From positions 1,054,001 to 1,118,000 of the forward strand of contig NZ_CP091139.2 in the NCBI RefSeq assembly GCF_021582895.2: a DNA stretch of 64,000 bases. Direction: 5' to 3'. The translations under genes and the position numbers were made by a program. Below are positions 1 through 11,081 of this stretch, piece by piece. Source of the DNA: Microbacterium elymi. Lineage in GTDB: Bacteria; Actinomycetota; Actinomycetes; Actinomycetales; Microbacteriaceae. Under the pieces are notes generated by a model, which did not search any database, was not told the origin of the DNA, and was given only the letters and a program-made list of their open reading frames with translations. How positions within the stretch are numbered: position 1 is the stretch's first letter; each line of letters opens with the position of its first letter.

Positions 1-605
1 CTTGCACCCGGTCACGCAGGGCGAGCTTGGCGAGGATCCGGCTGATGTGCGTCTTCACGGTCGCCTCGGACAGGTACTCGCGTGCGGCGATCTCGGCGTT
101 GGACAGCCCCCGCGCCGCCAGGGCGAAGATCTCGCGCTCGCGCTCGGTGAGCGTGCCGTACGAATCCGGGATCGGGGCGGGTGCGGCATCCATCGTGTGC
201 GCGAACAGGTCACGGGTGGCGGATGCCGCGATCACGGCCGACCCGGCGTGCACGGTGCGGATCGCCGCCAGCAGGAACTCGGGGTCGGCGTCCTTGAGCA
301 GGAACCCGCTGGCGCCCTGCCGGATCGCGCGGGCGGCGGCCTCGTCGAGGTCGAACGTGGTCAGCATCACGATGCGCGGAGCATCGGCATCCGTCAGCAG
401 CTTCCGCGGTGGCGGCCAGCCCGTCCATCACCGGCATCCGGATGTCCATCAGCACGACGTCCGGGTGGGTCGCGCGCACGATGTGGATGGCCTCGCGTCC
501 GTCGGAGGCCTCGCCCACGACCTGCAGATCGGGCTGCGAATCGATCACCATGCGGATGCCGGCGCGGAACAGCGCCTGGTCGTCGGCCAGCACCACCCGG
601 ATCAT
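1..605 (-). CDS. Response regulator, NarL/LuxR family (C-terminus cut by window edge)
   Basis: DNA-binding response regulator that probably takes phosphate from the adjacent histidine kinase. The receiver domain opens [14 protein letters not shown] with acidic residues D8/D9, and the phospho-acceptor is D54 in VVLMDIRMP. The C-terminal LuxR-type helix-turn-helix is clear ([22 protein letters not shown], then [11 protein letters not shown]). Only about the last 15 residues lie outside the window. One extra base near 403 breaks the frame: it reads ATAEAADG, whereas [17 protein letters not shown] is expected. The start ATG at 605 gives the canonical receiver N-terminus. The gene lies downstream of the kinase on the same strand, about 145 bp away. 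The target genes cannot be read from the sequence. Confidence 0.9.
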
Positions 606-662
606 TCGGCTCCTCCGCCCGGTGTCGCAGGCGCCACCGGTCGCGCTGTCGAAATCTGCAGA

Positions 663-685
663 CGCGCCCGTAAATCTCGGGCGCG
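663..685. terminator. Hairpin between histidine kinase and response regulator
   Basis: Perfect 8-bp GC-rich inverted repeat, CGCGCCCG / CGGGCGCG, with a 7-nt loop (TAAATCT), in the 145-bp gap between kinase stop and regulator start. There is no T tract. It could attenuate read-through or stabilise the kinase mRNA end. The role is inferred from position only. Confidence 0.45.
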
Positions 686-750
686 CACCCGGAAAACGAT
701 AGCGCGACCGGGCAGCCGTCCCGGACACGCGCGCCTGCGCGGTGAGCGGG

Positions 751-1956
751 TCACGCGCTCGGTCCGATCGGGATCTGCGCGCGCACGACGAACGCGTCGC
801 CGTCGACCCCGGCATCCAGCGTGCCGCCGGCCAGTACCGCACGCTCGCGCATGCCGATCAGACCGTGGCCGCGGGTCTGAGCCGGCGCGGCCGGCACCGC
901 GCCGATCGCGTTGCGGACCGCCGCCTCGACCCGGTCGGCATGCCATGCCAGGCTCACGTCCACCGGTCCGCCGGCACCGTGCCGCAGTGCGTTGGTCAGG
1001 GCCTCCTGCAGGATGCGGTAGACGGCCAGCTGCACGGCGGTCGGCGGGTCCGTGCGCGGCGCGGGGTCGATCGTGACCCGCAGGTCGACCCCGGCGGCGC
1101 GCAGCTGGCCGAACAGCGCCTCCAGATCCGCCACGGTGGGCTGCGGACCGTCCTCCTGACGATGCCGCAGCTGGGCCAGCAGCACCCGGACGTCGGCGAG
1201 TGCGGCGCGCGCGGTCGCCGAGATCGTGCCGAGTGCCTGCCCCTGGGCCGAAGGGTCGGATGCCGCGGCATAACGCGCGCCGTCGGCCTGGGCGATGACC
1301 ACCGCCAGCGAGTGCGCCACCACGTCGTGCATATCCCGCGCGATCCGCGCCCGCTCCTGCTCGGCGACCGCGTCCGCCTCGGCGCGCTGCTGGGCCAGAC
1401 GGTTCGCCTTGGCGCGATGCGCGGTGCGCGTCAGCGCCCCGACGGTCCACGACAGCAGGAGCGCGAACGCGATCGCGATCAGCACCGCGGACGCCAGGGT
1501 GAGCGTCTCGAGGGTCAGAGAGGCGGCGCCCATCACCAGGAAGATGTAGGCCGTCGCGACGAACGCTCCCCCGAGCGCCGAGCCGAACCCGACCCAGAAC
1601 ACGACCCGGGTGCCGTAGGCCGCCGCCGTGTAGAGCACCGCGAACACGGCCAGATCGCTCAGGTTCGGGGAGCGCCCGAACCCCATCTGCACGAGGGCGC
1701 CGGCCCAGGCCAGCCCCAGGGCGAGCGTCGGCGACAGCCGCCGCACCGCGACGGCGGCGCCGAAGATCGTGCACAGCAGCACCGAGGCGACGACGTCGAT
1801 CAGCGGGCGGAACGAGCCGTGCGCCCCGACCACCAGCTCGGCCGGCAGCGCCGCCAGCGCGAACAGCGCCGCGACGACGATGTCGACCGTGAGCTGGGTC
1901 GGCGTGAGACGGCGGAACACGGTCTTCACGCTACGGGAGCGCGCGGACCGCGGCAT
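751..1956 (-). CDS. Sensor histidine kinase, NarL-type (HisKA_3)
   Basis: Membrane sensor kinase of about 401 residues. The N-terminal half carries several hydrophobic segments (about residues 22-44, 52-70, 78-92, 103-140, 150-172). A coiled linker follows, then the dimerisation/phosphoacceptor box [11 protein letters not shown] with the likely phosphorylated H210. The ATPase domain has the N-box [12 protein letters not shown] (about 316-327) and a G-box [10 protein letters not shown]. No extracellular sensor domain is evident, as in the DesK/LiaS-like 'intramembrane' group common in Actinobacteria. The frame is intact. Its gene precedes the response regulator on the same strand and the two form a pair. 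The stimulus is unknown. Confidence 0.9.
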   Translation of the reverse strand: MPRSARSRSVKTVFRRLTPTQLTVDIVVAALFALAALPAELVVGAHGSFRPLIDVVASVLLCTIFGAAVAVRRLSPTLALGLAWAGALVQMGFGRSPNLSDLAVFAVLYTAAAYGTRVVFWVGFGSALGGAFVATAYIFLVMGAASLTLETLTLASAVLIAIAFALLLSWTVGALTRTAHRAKANRLAQQRAEADAVAEQERARIARDMHDVVAHSLAVVIAQADGARYAAASDPSAQGQALGTISATARAALADVRVLLAQLRHRQEDGPQPTVADLEALFGQLRAAGVDLRVTIDPAPRTDPPTAVQLAVYRILQEALTNALRHGAGGPVDVSLAWHADRVEAAVRNAIGAVPAAPAQTRGHGLIGMRERAVLAGGTLDAGVDGDAFVVRAQIPIGPSA

Positions 1957-1986
1957 CCATCGTCCGATGTATTCGCCGCCTCCCCC

Positions 1987-4779
<2,793 letters not shown>

Positions 4780-4978
4780 CGATAACCCCTCCCAGCACGA
4801 GCGGCGGTGTGCAGACGACACCGGCGACGCCTCTCCCCATCATGCCCCGTTCCGCGGGGCTGTGGGCCGTGCCGGCTGGGGGTGGTGCCGCTGGCCGGGG
4901 TTGCGGCGCGGACGCGGTGCGACCGCGCCGCGGTGCGGCCGCAGCCCGACCCGACCGCAGCCCGACCCGCAGAATCGC

Positions 4979-5026
4979 CGAAACCAGGGATCCTCCGCGA
5001 AACCCAGGCGGAGGCCCCCGGTTTCG
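4979..5026. repeat. Nested palindromic element (REP-like hairpin)
   Basis: Outer arms CGAAACC (4979-4985) and GGTTTCG (5020-5026) enclose inner arms CCTCCGC (4992-4998) and GCGGAGG (5008-5014). The loop repeats the outer arm (CGAAACCCAGG), so two alternative foldings are possible. It lies in non-coding DNA between acnA and the Lrp gene. It resembles a repetitive extragenic palindrome, but I see no second full copy in the window. Confidence 0.6.
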
Positions 5027-5044
5027 ACGAGAATCCCTTGTCTC

Positions 5045-5157
5045 GCCGATCGGGGGCCGGGCCGCCGGGGGCCGGGCCGTCGCGGGGCCGGGCCGTCGCC
5101 GGGCCGTCGCCGGGCCGGGCCGCCGGGGGCCGGGCCGATCAGGCCGGGCCGCCGGTG
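5045..5157. repeat. GC-only tandem repeat array
   Basis: Irregular head-to-tail copies of a 14-18 bp GGGGCCGGGCCGCCG/GTCGCC unit fill the stretch just downstream of the Lrp stop codon. Low sequence complexity makes assembly here doubtful. Confidence 0.6.
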
Positions 5158-5158
5158 A

Positions 5159-5644
5159 TCAGTCCGCGGCGGGCGGGAGGGGCACGAGCGGGCGCTGCTC
5201 GTAGAAGGTCTGCAGCACCACCGTCGTGCGTGTGCTCACCGAGGCGGCACGTCGGATGTCGCCGATCAGCCGTTCGAGGTCGCGCGGCGAGGCGACCCGG
5301 ACGAACAGCATGTACGAGGCCTCCCCCGCGATCGAGTGGCACGCCTCGATCTCGGTCAGATGCTCGAGCAGCTCGGGGGCGTCGTCGGGCTGGGCCGGGT
5401 CCAGGGGCGAGATCTCGATGAACGCCGCCAGCGGCTTGCCCACTGCCTCGGCCGCGAGGATCGGCCGGTAGCCGGTGATCACCCCGCGCGACTCGAGTCG
5501 CCGCAGCCGCGCCTGCACGGCCGACACCGACAGACCGACGCGCGGAGCCAGCTGTGCCAGCGTGGTGCGCGCATCGGCGGAGATCTCGGCGACGATGCGG
5601 GTGTCGACCGCGTCCAGTGCAGCATCCGATGGCGAATCGCTCAT
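5159..5644 (-). CDS. Lrp/AsnC-family transcriptional regulator
   Basis: Small DNA-binding regulator of 161 residues. The N-terminal winged HTH (about residues 13-62, DTRIVAEISADARTTLAQLAPRVGLSVSAVQARL) is followed by the RAM/Lrp effector domain with PLAAFIEISPLD and the typical GEASYMLFVRVAS. The frame is intact. It is divergent from the DUF6421-like gene at 5716, with only 71 bp between starts, and an imperfect palindrome sits there. Such regulators commonly autoregulate and control the divergent gene, often in response to an amino acid. The ligand is unknown. Confidence 0.9.
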   Translation of the reverse strand: MSDSPSDAALDAVDTRIVAEISADARTTLAQLAPRVGLSVSAVQARLRRLESRGVITGYRPILAAEAVGKPLAAFIEISPLDPAQPDDAPELLEHLTEIEACHSIAGEASYMLFVRVASPRDLERLIGDIRRAASVSTRTTVVLQTFYEQRPLVPLPPAAD

Positions 5645-5645
5645 G

Positions 5646-5662
5646 ACCGTAATATTATCGGT
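5646..5662. promoter_or_regulatory. Candidate Lrp operator in divergent intergenic region
   Basis: The 17-bp site has outer arms ACCG/CGGT and an AT-rich centre containing the 8-bp palindrome TAATATTA, an island of A/T in very GC-rich DNA. It lies 2 bp from the Lrp start codon and about 55 bp before the divergent gene, so one bound protein could affect both. The layout fits known Lrp-family sites (dyad with AT core). The assignment is inferred. Confidence 0.55.
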
Positions 5663-5715
5663 AAGACGGCGATTCAGCCGGAAGATTTCGTGTCATTCGA
5701 AGATCGGAGGTTCCC

Positions 5716-7229
5716 ATGTCCATGAGTCAGGTCCACGCCGAGCGCGCGCAGAAGACCGTCGTCGGCGAACCCGAGCACCGCACTGAGCGAGCGGAGCGAG
5801 ACGAAGGGGTCGTCGAAGACGTACGGGGCGTCGAGAACGGCTCCGCGTGGTCGGCGCTGAAGGATGCCGCGACCGCCCTGCAGACGATCCAGGTCCAGGA
5901 CGGCTCCGTGCCCGACGAGAAGACTCGGGCCGCCGAACTGGTCGAGACAATCGTCGCCTCGATCGCCGAGCTCGCGCCGCTGTTCCCGCACGACGAGGCG
6001 TACCTCGCGGCATCCGTCGTGGACTTCCGCCGCTGGGCGGACGAGGGCTTCGGCATCCCGGACTTCTACGACTCGCTGGTCGCGTTCCATCCGGAGCAGC
6101 ATCGCGTGGACGGCCTGCGGCACCTGGTCGTGTTCCCGATGTATACGCAGAACGGGTCGCGCAACCGGCACGTCGAAGCGCTGATCGTCGAGGTCATCTG
6201 GCCCGAGTTCATCGCCGCGCTGGAGGCCGGCGACTACGGCAACAAGCTGTTCGTGTCGCTGCGGCTGATCGATTTCACCCCCGGCTACAACACGAACTCG
6301 GCCGTGCTGTTCCCCGAGACGGTGGCGATGCGCGAGATCCCGACGTTCACCTGGGGCGCGATCTTCCAGGACCGCGAGGCGGCGCGCTACCGCCGAGTGG
6401 TGCGGGCGGCATCCGAGATCACGAAGCTCGACCTGCCCGCGGAGGCGGCGCGCATGCTGGAGGACCAGAAGCTCGCCGAAGAGGTGTTCGTGATGTGGGA
6501 CATCATCCACGATCGCACGCACATGCGCGGCGATCTGCCGTTCGATCCGTTCATGATCAAGCAGCGGATGCCGTACTTCCTGTATTCGCTGGAGGAGATG
6601 CGCTGCGATATGACCGCGTTCCGCGAGTCGGTGGCGATCCAGGCGCGGCTTCAGGCGCAGGACGAGCGCACCCCCGTCGAGGAGCAGATCCTGGAGCACG
6701 CTCGGCTGGTGCAGTACGCGGTGATCTTCGACCGGATCTTCCGGTTCGCGATCACCGGGTCGCGGGTGCGCAACTACGACGGGCTGGGCGGCCAGCTGCC
6801 TTCGCGTGGCTGCACCAGCGGGGCGTGCTGCACTGGACCGACACCGCACTCGCGTTCGATTGGGGCCCCACGCTCGGAGGCTCGGGTCAGCGCGCCGGCG
6901 ATGGCTCGAGTGAGCGCGGGGAGGGCGACGTCCCGGCCGCCGTGGTCGCGCTCGGGGATGCGATCGACGAGCTGTACTGGAAGTCGATCGATCGTCCGAA
7001 GATCGCGCACTGGCTGGCCGCGTACGAGCTGGTGAGCGGCGTGGTGACGCCGCACCCGGCGTCGGCGTGGGCGCGCGGCCTGCCCGACGACGTGCTCGCC
7101 GGTCCGCCGAAGTGGTACACGGATGCCGTGCTGGACGACGAGTTCCCCCACTCGATGTTCTACGAGGCCCTGGAGAAGAAGATGCGCGACGTGATCGCGT
7201 CGACCGCCGGCATCCGCGGCACCGACTGA
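5716..7229 (+). CDS. Uncharacterised actinobacterial protein, DUF6421-like
   Basis: Protein of about 505 residues that I recognise only as resembling the DUF6421 family of unknown function. Starts at ATG 5716 after AGATCGGAGG. Conserved-looking stretches include FPMYTQNGSRNRHVEALIV, RLIDFTPGYNTNSAVLFPE, EVFVMWDIIHDRTHMRGDLP and AYELVSGVVTPHPAS. It has no signal peptide or membrane segment. A lost base near 6802 breaks the frame (GGQLP then FAWLHQRGVLHWTDTAL). Two odd inserts are present. Codons at 5783-5808 match the intergenic repeat found at 58.7 kb. Codons at 6861-6924 (GPTLGGSGQRAGDGSSERGE) match a palindromic insert in the threonine aldolase gene. Divergent from an Lrp regulator that probably controls it. 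Confidence 0.75.
5783..5808. repeat. Copy of the 58.7-kb repeat inside a coding sequence
   Basis: 26 bp (CTGAGCGAGCGGAGCGAGAC then GAAGGG) that differ at one position from the repeat unit found six times at 58632-58833. Here the repeat is read through in frame as TERAERDEG in the N-terminal extension of the DUF6421-like protein. Confidence 0.75.
6861..6924. repeat. In-frame palindromic insert, copy 1
   Basis: 64-bp element beginning TGGGGCCCC and ending GCGGGGAGGG. It aligns without gaps to 9180-9243 with about a dozen differences, nearly all transitions. It encodes GPTLGGSGQRAGDGSSERGE, a glycine-rich stretch between LHWTDTALAFDW and the next conserved block. Partial inverted arms CTCG/CGAG remain. 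Confidence 0.75.
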
Positions 7230-7247
7230 CCCCCTGCATTCTTCTCG

Positions 7248-7300
7248 AAATCGTACGATTTGGCCGGGTGCACATGAAACTGGGCCAGATTTGATGTGCA
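7248..7300. repeat. Two palindromes downstream of the DUF6421-like gene
   Basis: AAATCGTACGATTT (7248-7261) is a perfect 14-bp palindrome. TGCACAT (7269-7275) and ATGTGCA (7294-7300) form a second stem. GATGTGCAG recurs at about 7311. Position after the stop codon at 7229 suggests a terminator or a REP-type element. There is no clear T tract. Confidence 0.5.
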
Positions 7301-7323
7301 GTCGCGAAGATGATGTGCAGTGG

Positions 7324-7395
7324 ATGACGCGGGCCCAAGGCCCCGGGATGACGCGGGACCAAGGCCCGTGGATGACGCGGGCCCAAGGCCCCGGG
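7324..7395. repeat. Three 24-bp tandem repeats
   Basis: Units at 7324-7347, 7348-7371 and 7372-7395 share ATGACGCGGG(C/A)CCAAGGCC; the first and third are identical. Each unit begins with ATG and the period is a multiple of three, so the array reads as repeated MTRAQGPG-type octapeptides on the plus strand. The array ends 13 bp before the SDR start codon, so it lies in that gene's leader. Confidence 0.85.
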
Positions 7396-7408
7396 AGAGG
7401 ATGCCCCG

Positions 7409-8098
7409 ATGACGGACCTGACCGGTCGGACGGTGCTGGTGGCCGGAGCGACGAGTGCGAGCGGCCGCATCGCCGTGCAGACGCTGGTGGATGCCGGCGC
7501 CTTCGTGGTCGCTGTCGGACACGACCCGGTGAAGCTCGAGGCGCTCGCCGAGCAGATCGACGCGACGGACACCGGCGCACCGTGGGTGACCGAGGCGTGC
7601 GACCTCGCCGACGAGCAGGCGGTGTTCGGGCTCGCCGAGCGTCTGCGCGGCGATGACACCCGCGTCGACGGCCTGCTGCATCTGGTGGGCGGATGGCGCG
7701 GCGGCGGAGGCCTGGCCGGACAGACCGATGAGGACTTCCGCTTCCTCGAGGGGTCGCTCACCGCGCTGCGGCACGTGAGCCGGGCGTTCGACGACGATCT
7801 GAAGGCATCGGATGCGGGCCGCCTGGCCATGGTCTCGTCGGTCTCGGTCGCCCGGCCGCTGGCCGGCGGAGCGAACTATGCCGCGGTCAAGGCGGCCAGC
7901 GAGGCCTGGATGCGCGCAGTCGCGCAGGGCTTCGCGAAGGCGGCCAGGGATGCCGATCACCCGCTTGCCGCGGCGTCCGTCGTGTTCCGGGTGAAGGCTC
8001 TCCAGGGCCTCGAGCAGACCCTCGCCGATCGGTTCGCCGCCCTCTGGGACACCGACGCCGCCGATGTGAATGACACGGTGATAGACCTCACGACGTGA
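7409..8098 (+). CDS. Short-chain dehydrogenase/reductase (SDR)
   Basis: NAD(P)-dependent oxidoreductase of about 229 residues in the Rossmann-fold SDR superfamily. The nucleotide-binding glycine motif is VAGATSASGR (residues 11-20), the catalytic serine lies in MVSSVSVARP (about 143-146), and the active-site pair is Y157/K161 in NYAAVKAA. It is slightly short for the family and ends in DTVIDLTT. The frame is intact. GGGAGAGG about 10 bp upstream supports ATG 7409. Substrate unknown. It precedes the threonine aldolase on the same strand but a strong hairpin separates them, so they are probably separate units. Confidence 0.85.
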   Translation: MTDLTGRTVLVAGATSASGRIAVQTLVDAGAFVVAVGHDPVKLEALAEQIDATDTGAPWVTEACDLADEQAVFGLAERLRGDDTRVDGLLHLVGGWRGGGGLAGQTDEDFRFLEGSLTALRHVSRAFDDDLKASDAGRLAMVSSVSVARPLAGGANYAAVKAASEAWMRAVAQGFAKAARDADHPLAAASVVFRVKALQGLEQTLADRFAALWDTDAADVNDTVIDLTT

Positions 8099-8110
8099 TC
8101 GGGTGACAAC

Positions 8111-8170
8111 GGCAGGCCGGATCGAGTCTCGGAGACGGTCCGCGGCGCCTCTGCGCCGATCCGGCCTGCC
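8111..8170 (+). terminator. Strong hairpin terminator after the SDR gene
   Basis: Perfect 13-bp arms GGCAGGCCGGATC (8111-8123) and GATCCGGCCTGCC (8158-8170), with a second small stem GGCGC/GCGCC inside the loop. It starts 12 bp after the SDR stop. No U tract follows, as is usual in high-GC Actinobacteria. Confidence 0.75.
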
Positions 8171-8215
8171 GCTGCCACCGGCGAGTGCCCCGCACACGAA
8201 CTAGATTGGATACCT

Positions 8216-9347
8216 GTGACCCCTCTGCATGATGCGAACCTGCGCGGCTTCGCCAGCGACAACTACTCCGGCATCCATCCCGAAGTGCTGGCCGCCATCG
8301 CCGCCGCCAACGGCGGGCACCAGATCTCCTACGGCGAGGATGCCTACACCGCCCGCCTGCAAGAGGTCATGTCCGACCACTTCGGCGAGGGGGTCGAGGC
8401 GTTCCCGGTGTTCAACGGCACCGGCGCGAACGTCACCGCGCTGCAGTCGATGCTGCCGCGGTGGGGTGCGGTCGTGGCGGCATCCACCGCGCACATCAAC
8501 GTCGACGAGCAGGGCGCCCCCGAGCGCATCGGCGGGATGAAGCTGCTGACCGTCCCGACCGACGACGGCAAGCTCACCCCCGAGCTGATCGACCTTCAGG
8601 CCTGGGGCTGGGGCGACGAGCACCGCGCGCAGCCGCTCGTGGTGTCGCTGACGCAGTCCACCGAGCTGGGCACGCTGTATACGCCCGACGAGCTGCGGGC
8701 CATCGCCGATCACGCGCACGGGGTCGGCATGCGCGTGCACATGGACGGCGCGCGCCTCGCGAACGCGGCGGCATCCCTCGACCTGCCGCTGCGCGCCTTC
8801 ACCCGCGACGTCGGCATCGACGTGGTCAGCGTCGGCGGCACCAAGAACGGCGCGCTGGGCGCCGAGGCGATCGTCGTGCTCAACCCGGAGGCATCCGCCG
8901 GCCTCGTCTATCTGCGCAAGATGAACATGCAGCTCGCCTCGAAGATGCGGTTCGTCTCGGCGCAAGCTGGTGGCGCTGCTGGAGGGCGATCTGTGGCTGC
9001 GCAACGCGCGGCACGCCAACGCGATGGCGCAGCGTCTGCGGACCGGCATCGAGGCGGGCCTCGCCGACGGCTCCATCAGCGGCGTCGGGTTCACCCAGGC
9101 GACGCAGGCCAACGGCGTGTTCGCGACGCTGCCGGCCGGCGTCGCCGACCGGCTGCGGGAGTCATTCCGGTTCTATGACTGGGGCCCCGCGTCCGGAGGC
9201 TCGGATCAGCGCGTCAGCGATGATCCGAGTGGACGTGGGGAGGATGCTGCGCGCAACGAGGTGCGGTGGATGTGCTCGTTCGACACCACTGAGGACGACA
9301 TCGACGCGTTCCTCGCCGCGATCGCGCGCGAGACCACCTCCGGCTGA
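8216..9347 (+). CDS. Low-specificity L-threonine aldolase (PLP enzyme)
   Basis: Fold-type I PLP enzyme cleaving L-threonine/allo-threonine to glycine and acetaldehyde. About 377 residues. Motifs are DNYSG near the N-terminus, FNGTGANVTAL, the HMDGARLANA segment with the PLP-contacting aspartate, and GGTKNGALG with the PLP lysine K210. The start is GTG 8216. An extra A at about 8965 (GCAGC read as GCAAGC) breaks the frame between RFVSAQ and LVALLEGDLWLRNARHAN. Near the C-terminus, between FRFYDW and ARNEVRWMCSFDT, a glycine-rich insert of about 20 residues comes from a palindromic DNA element shared with the DUF6421-like gene. Confidence 0.9.
9180..9243. repeat. In-frame palindromic insert, copy 2
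   Basis: 64-bp element in the threonine aldolase gene, matching 6861-6924 without gaps. It contains the perfect inverted arms CTCGGATCA and TGATCCGAG around 9200-9229. It encodes GPASGGSDQRVSDDPSGRGE, interrupting a conserved segment near the enzyme's C-terminus without shifting the frame. Confidence 0.8.
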
Positions 9348-9362
9348 CCGGCACTCCCAGGC

Positions 9363-10872
9363 TCAGTTGTCCGCGTCTTCGACGATGCGCTCGGCTTCCT
9401 CGATGACCGAGCTCTCCCCGTCGGCGTCCGTCGCTTCCCCGTCGGCGTCCGCGTCGGCATCAGCATCCGCCGCCGCGTCGGTCGCGGCATCCGCCGCGTC
9501 GTCCTCGGCAGGCGACACCGGCGCGCCCTCGGCGGCCGGCAGAGTCGAGGACGGCCGGATGAGCTCCTTCACCTCGGCGAGGAAGCTCGTGAGCTGATGC
9601 TGCTGCCAGCGCAAGCTGGCGTGCGCGGTCCTCGGCGTCGCGCAGCACGTCCTGCGCGTTCGCGGTGACCAGGTCCATGATCTTCTGCGCCTTGGTGCGG
9701 GCGTGCTCCAGATGCTCGGCGGCGCGCAGCTGCGCGTCGGCCTCGATCTGCTGCCCTGTGCGCGGGCGAGCTTCTCGAAGTCGTCCGCCTTCGCGGTGAC
9801 GCGCTTCGCGTGCTCCAGCGAGGCGGCGACCTGCTCGTTCGCGTCGGTGGTGATCCGCTCGGCGTGGGCGACGGCCTGGTTGTCGCAGCACCAGGAACTC
9901 CTGGTGCGCGTCGTCCTGGCGCCGGGTGAGGGATGCCTCGAACTCGAGCGTGCGCACGCGCAAGCTCGCGGACCGCCTCCTCGGCCTCGGCGCGGTCGCG
10001 GCTGGTCTCGCGTGCCACCATCGAGCGCAGCGCCGCCGCGCCCTTCTCCGCCTCGGAGCGGATGGCGGCCGCCTCGCGGTCCGCCTGCTCCACCTTCTCG
10101 GCAGCGTGCGCGGCTTCGCGCTCGAGCAGCGCCTGGTGCGCGGTCAGCTCGGTGTCGATTCGCAGGCGCGCCTGCTGCGCCTCGTGCTGTGCCTGGGCGA
10201 TGATCCCCTCGGCCTGCGCCTGCGCGTCCGCGCGCCGACTGTCCACCTCTTCGCGCGCGGCCTCCAGCAACCGGTCGCCCTGCACGCTCGCGTTGCGGAT
10301 GAGGGTGGACGCCTGCTCCTCGGCGACCCGCAGGATCTCCTCGAACTGGCGCCGGTTCGGCGACTCGGTCGGGGACCCGCTGAGTTCCTCGCTCAGCGCC
10401 TGCACGTGCTTCTGCGCCTCGGTCGTCTGCGCGTGCGCGGCGGCGAGGTCGGCCTTCAGCTGGGCATGCGCCTCCTCCAGCCGGGCACGTTCGGCAGCCT
10501 CGTCCGAACGGACCTGCTCGACCTCTTTGCGGCGCTGGGCTTGCGGCATCCTTCAGCTTCGCCTTCAGCGCGGCCAGCGCGTCGCTGTCCTGCGAGCGGG
10601 CGGCGGTGGCGGCATCCTCCAGCTCTTCGACCCGGCTCTGCAAGCTGCGCAAGCGACGTCGTGGCGCGGTGGCGCTCATCCTTGAGCCGGGCGGCCTCGT
10701 CACCCGAGGTGCGCAGGCGCGTCTTCAGCTGCGAGATCGCGGCATCGACCTCGTCCTTGTCGTACCCGCGGAACGCGGTGTTGAAGCCCGCATCGGCCGC
10801 GGTGGCGGCCAGCAGGGTGTCGAACGGCGTCTCGGCGGACTCGGCGTCGGTCTGCGGCGGCTGGTCGGACAT
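9363..10872 (-). CDS. DivIVA-like coiled-coil protein
   Basis: Probable polar-growth or septal scaffold of about 500 residues. Near the N-terminus FNTAFRGYDKDEVDAAISQL matches the DivIVA/Wag31 membrane-targeting motif (FRGY..DEV..FL). A very long Ala/Glu/Arg-rich coiled coil follows (EEQASTLIRNASVQGDRLL, AHAAEKVEQADREAAAIRSE), and the acidic tail is rich in alternating Ala-Asp (about the last 50 residues). Six breaks (about 10651, 10541, 9962, 9883, 9755, 9613) chop it up; five are at or next to GCAGC. Likely functions as an oligomeric cytoplasmic scaffold. It could be a second DivIVA paralogue rather than Wag31 itself. Confidence 0.8.
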
Positions 10873-11081
10873 GGGTGTGTCTCGGCTCTCGGAAGTGGGG
10901 TTCAGCGCGAGACAGCGCGACGCCGGAACCGCCTCGCCGCGCGCGGCCGATGGCGGGTCAGCGGACGCTGCCTACGACACCGGGGGGCAGTGGCGCAGAT
11001 GCTCTGCGTGCGGACACGGTGAACACTACCGCCCCTGCCTGAGTGTCCTCAATGCCCGCGCGCGGCCGATGCCGCCGGCAT

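Larger units (their letters stand above)
4780..5158. other. Gene-free, repeat-rich interval upstream of acnA
   Basis: About 380 bp with no credible gene. It holds a nested hairpin (4979-5026) and then, from about 5045 to 5157, an irregular tandem array of GGGCCGGGCCG(C/T)CG-type units. The acnA promoter must lie here, but no convincing -35/-10 pair stands out. Confidence 0.6.

Noticed and set aside
7291..7656. Small protein starting in the 24-bp repeats
   Set aside because: It runs out of frame into the SDR gene, whose own frame has clear Rossmann motifs and a good ribosome site.
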